From: Sulfurospirillum sp.
Lineage (GTDB): Bacteria > Campylobacterota > Campylobacteria > Campylobacterales > QNZT01
Reading direction: 5' to 3'
Assembly (NCBI GenBank): GCA_003978405.1
Contig: QNZU01000030.1
Span: 1 to 14,592 of the forward strand
Length of the DNA stretch: 14,592 nt
The notes beneath the pieces were generated by a model. That model did no database searches, was not told the DNA's origin, and was given only the letters and a program-made list of their open reading frames with translations. Both the position numbers and the translations under genes were made by a program. Of this stretch, positions 14,574-14,592 are shown piece by piece. Positions within the stretch are counted from its first letter, which is position 1. Each line of letters opens with the position of its first letter.

Positions 14574-14592
14574 CCGTGTTTATTTAAATACT

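Overview
The window is AT-rich and almost fully coding. It looks like a chromosomal segment of a Campylobacterota (epsilonproteobacterial) genome, probably a free-living Sulfurimonas- or Arcobacter-like lineage, but the species cannot be read from the sequence. The main clue is gene order. nadK - recN - (variable slot) - tatD - lytic transglycosylase - rlpA - (hisB) - kdsC - lptC - lptA - engB - membrane protein - PBP2 follows the order I remember for Campylobacter jejuni Cj0641 to Cj0652. A Kdo-phosphate phosphatase and two Lpt components show a Gram-negative cell with LPS or LOS.

Layout. Bases 1-2505 (plus strand) hold the 3' part of a large outer-membrane protein: a gluzincin-type metallopeptidase domain, a probable beta-propeller and a C-terminal beta-barrel. 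Its 5' end lies outside the window. After 17 bases, the rest of the window (2523-14526) is one minus-strand array of 14 genes, read from right to left: nadK, recN, a dodecin, an unrecognised 361-residue protein with GT-B-like features, tatD, mltD, rlpA, hisB, kdsC, lptC, lptA, engB, a GNAT acetyltransferase, a MreD-like membrane protein and mrdA (PBP2). No stretch above 66 bases lacks a gene. I see no tRNA, rRNA, CRISPR array, insertion sequence or phage gene.

From base 11833 down to 2523 almost every stop overlaps the next start (ATGA, TTGA or TGATG, or overlaps of about 10 to 35 bases), and the only non-overlapping junction has a 1-base gap. This implies one translationally coupled transcript. 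A good -10 box and a strong Shine-Dalgarno sequence precede the dodecin gene, so transcription probably restarts there. The 66 bases right of nadK look like a divergent promoter region with a 9-bp inverted repeat.

Function. Most of the operon concerns the envelope. KdsC makes Kdo for lipid A inner core. LptC and LptA carry LPS across the periplasm. MltD and RlpA cleave glycan strands. PBP2 and the MreD-like protein would serve lateral wall growth. Embedded among these are two amino-acid genes (hisB and a short ArgA-like GNAT), a ribosome-assembly GTPase (EngB), DNA repair (RecN, TatD) and NADP supply (NadK). The least explained parts are the surface metallopeptidase at the left edge and the 361-residue protein in the variable slot between recN and tatD.
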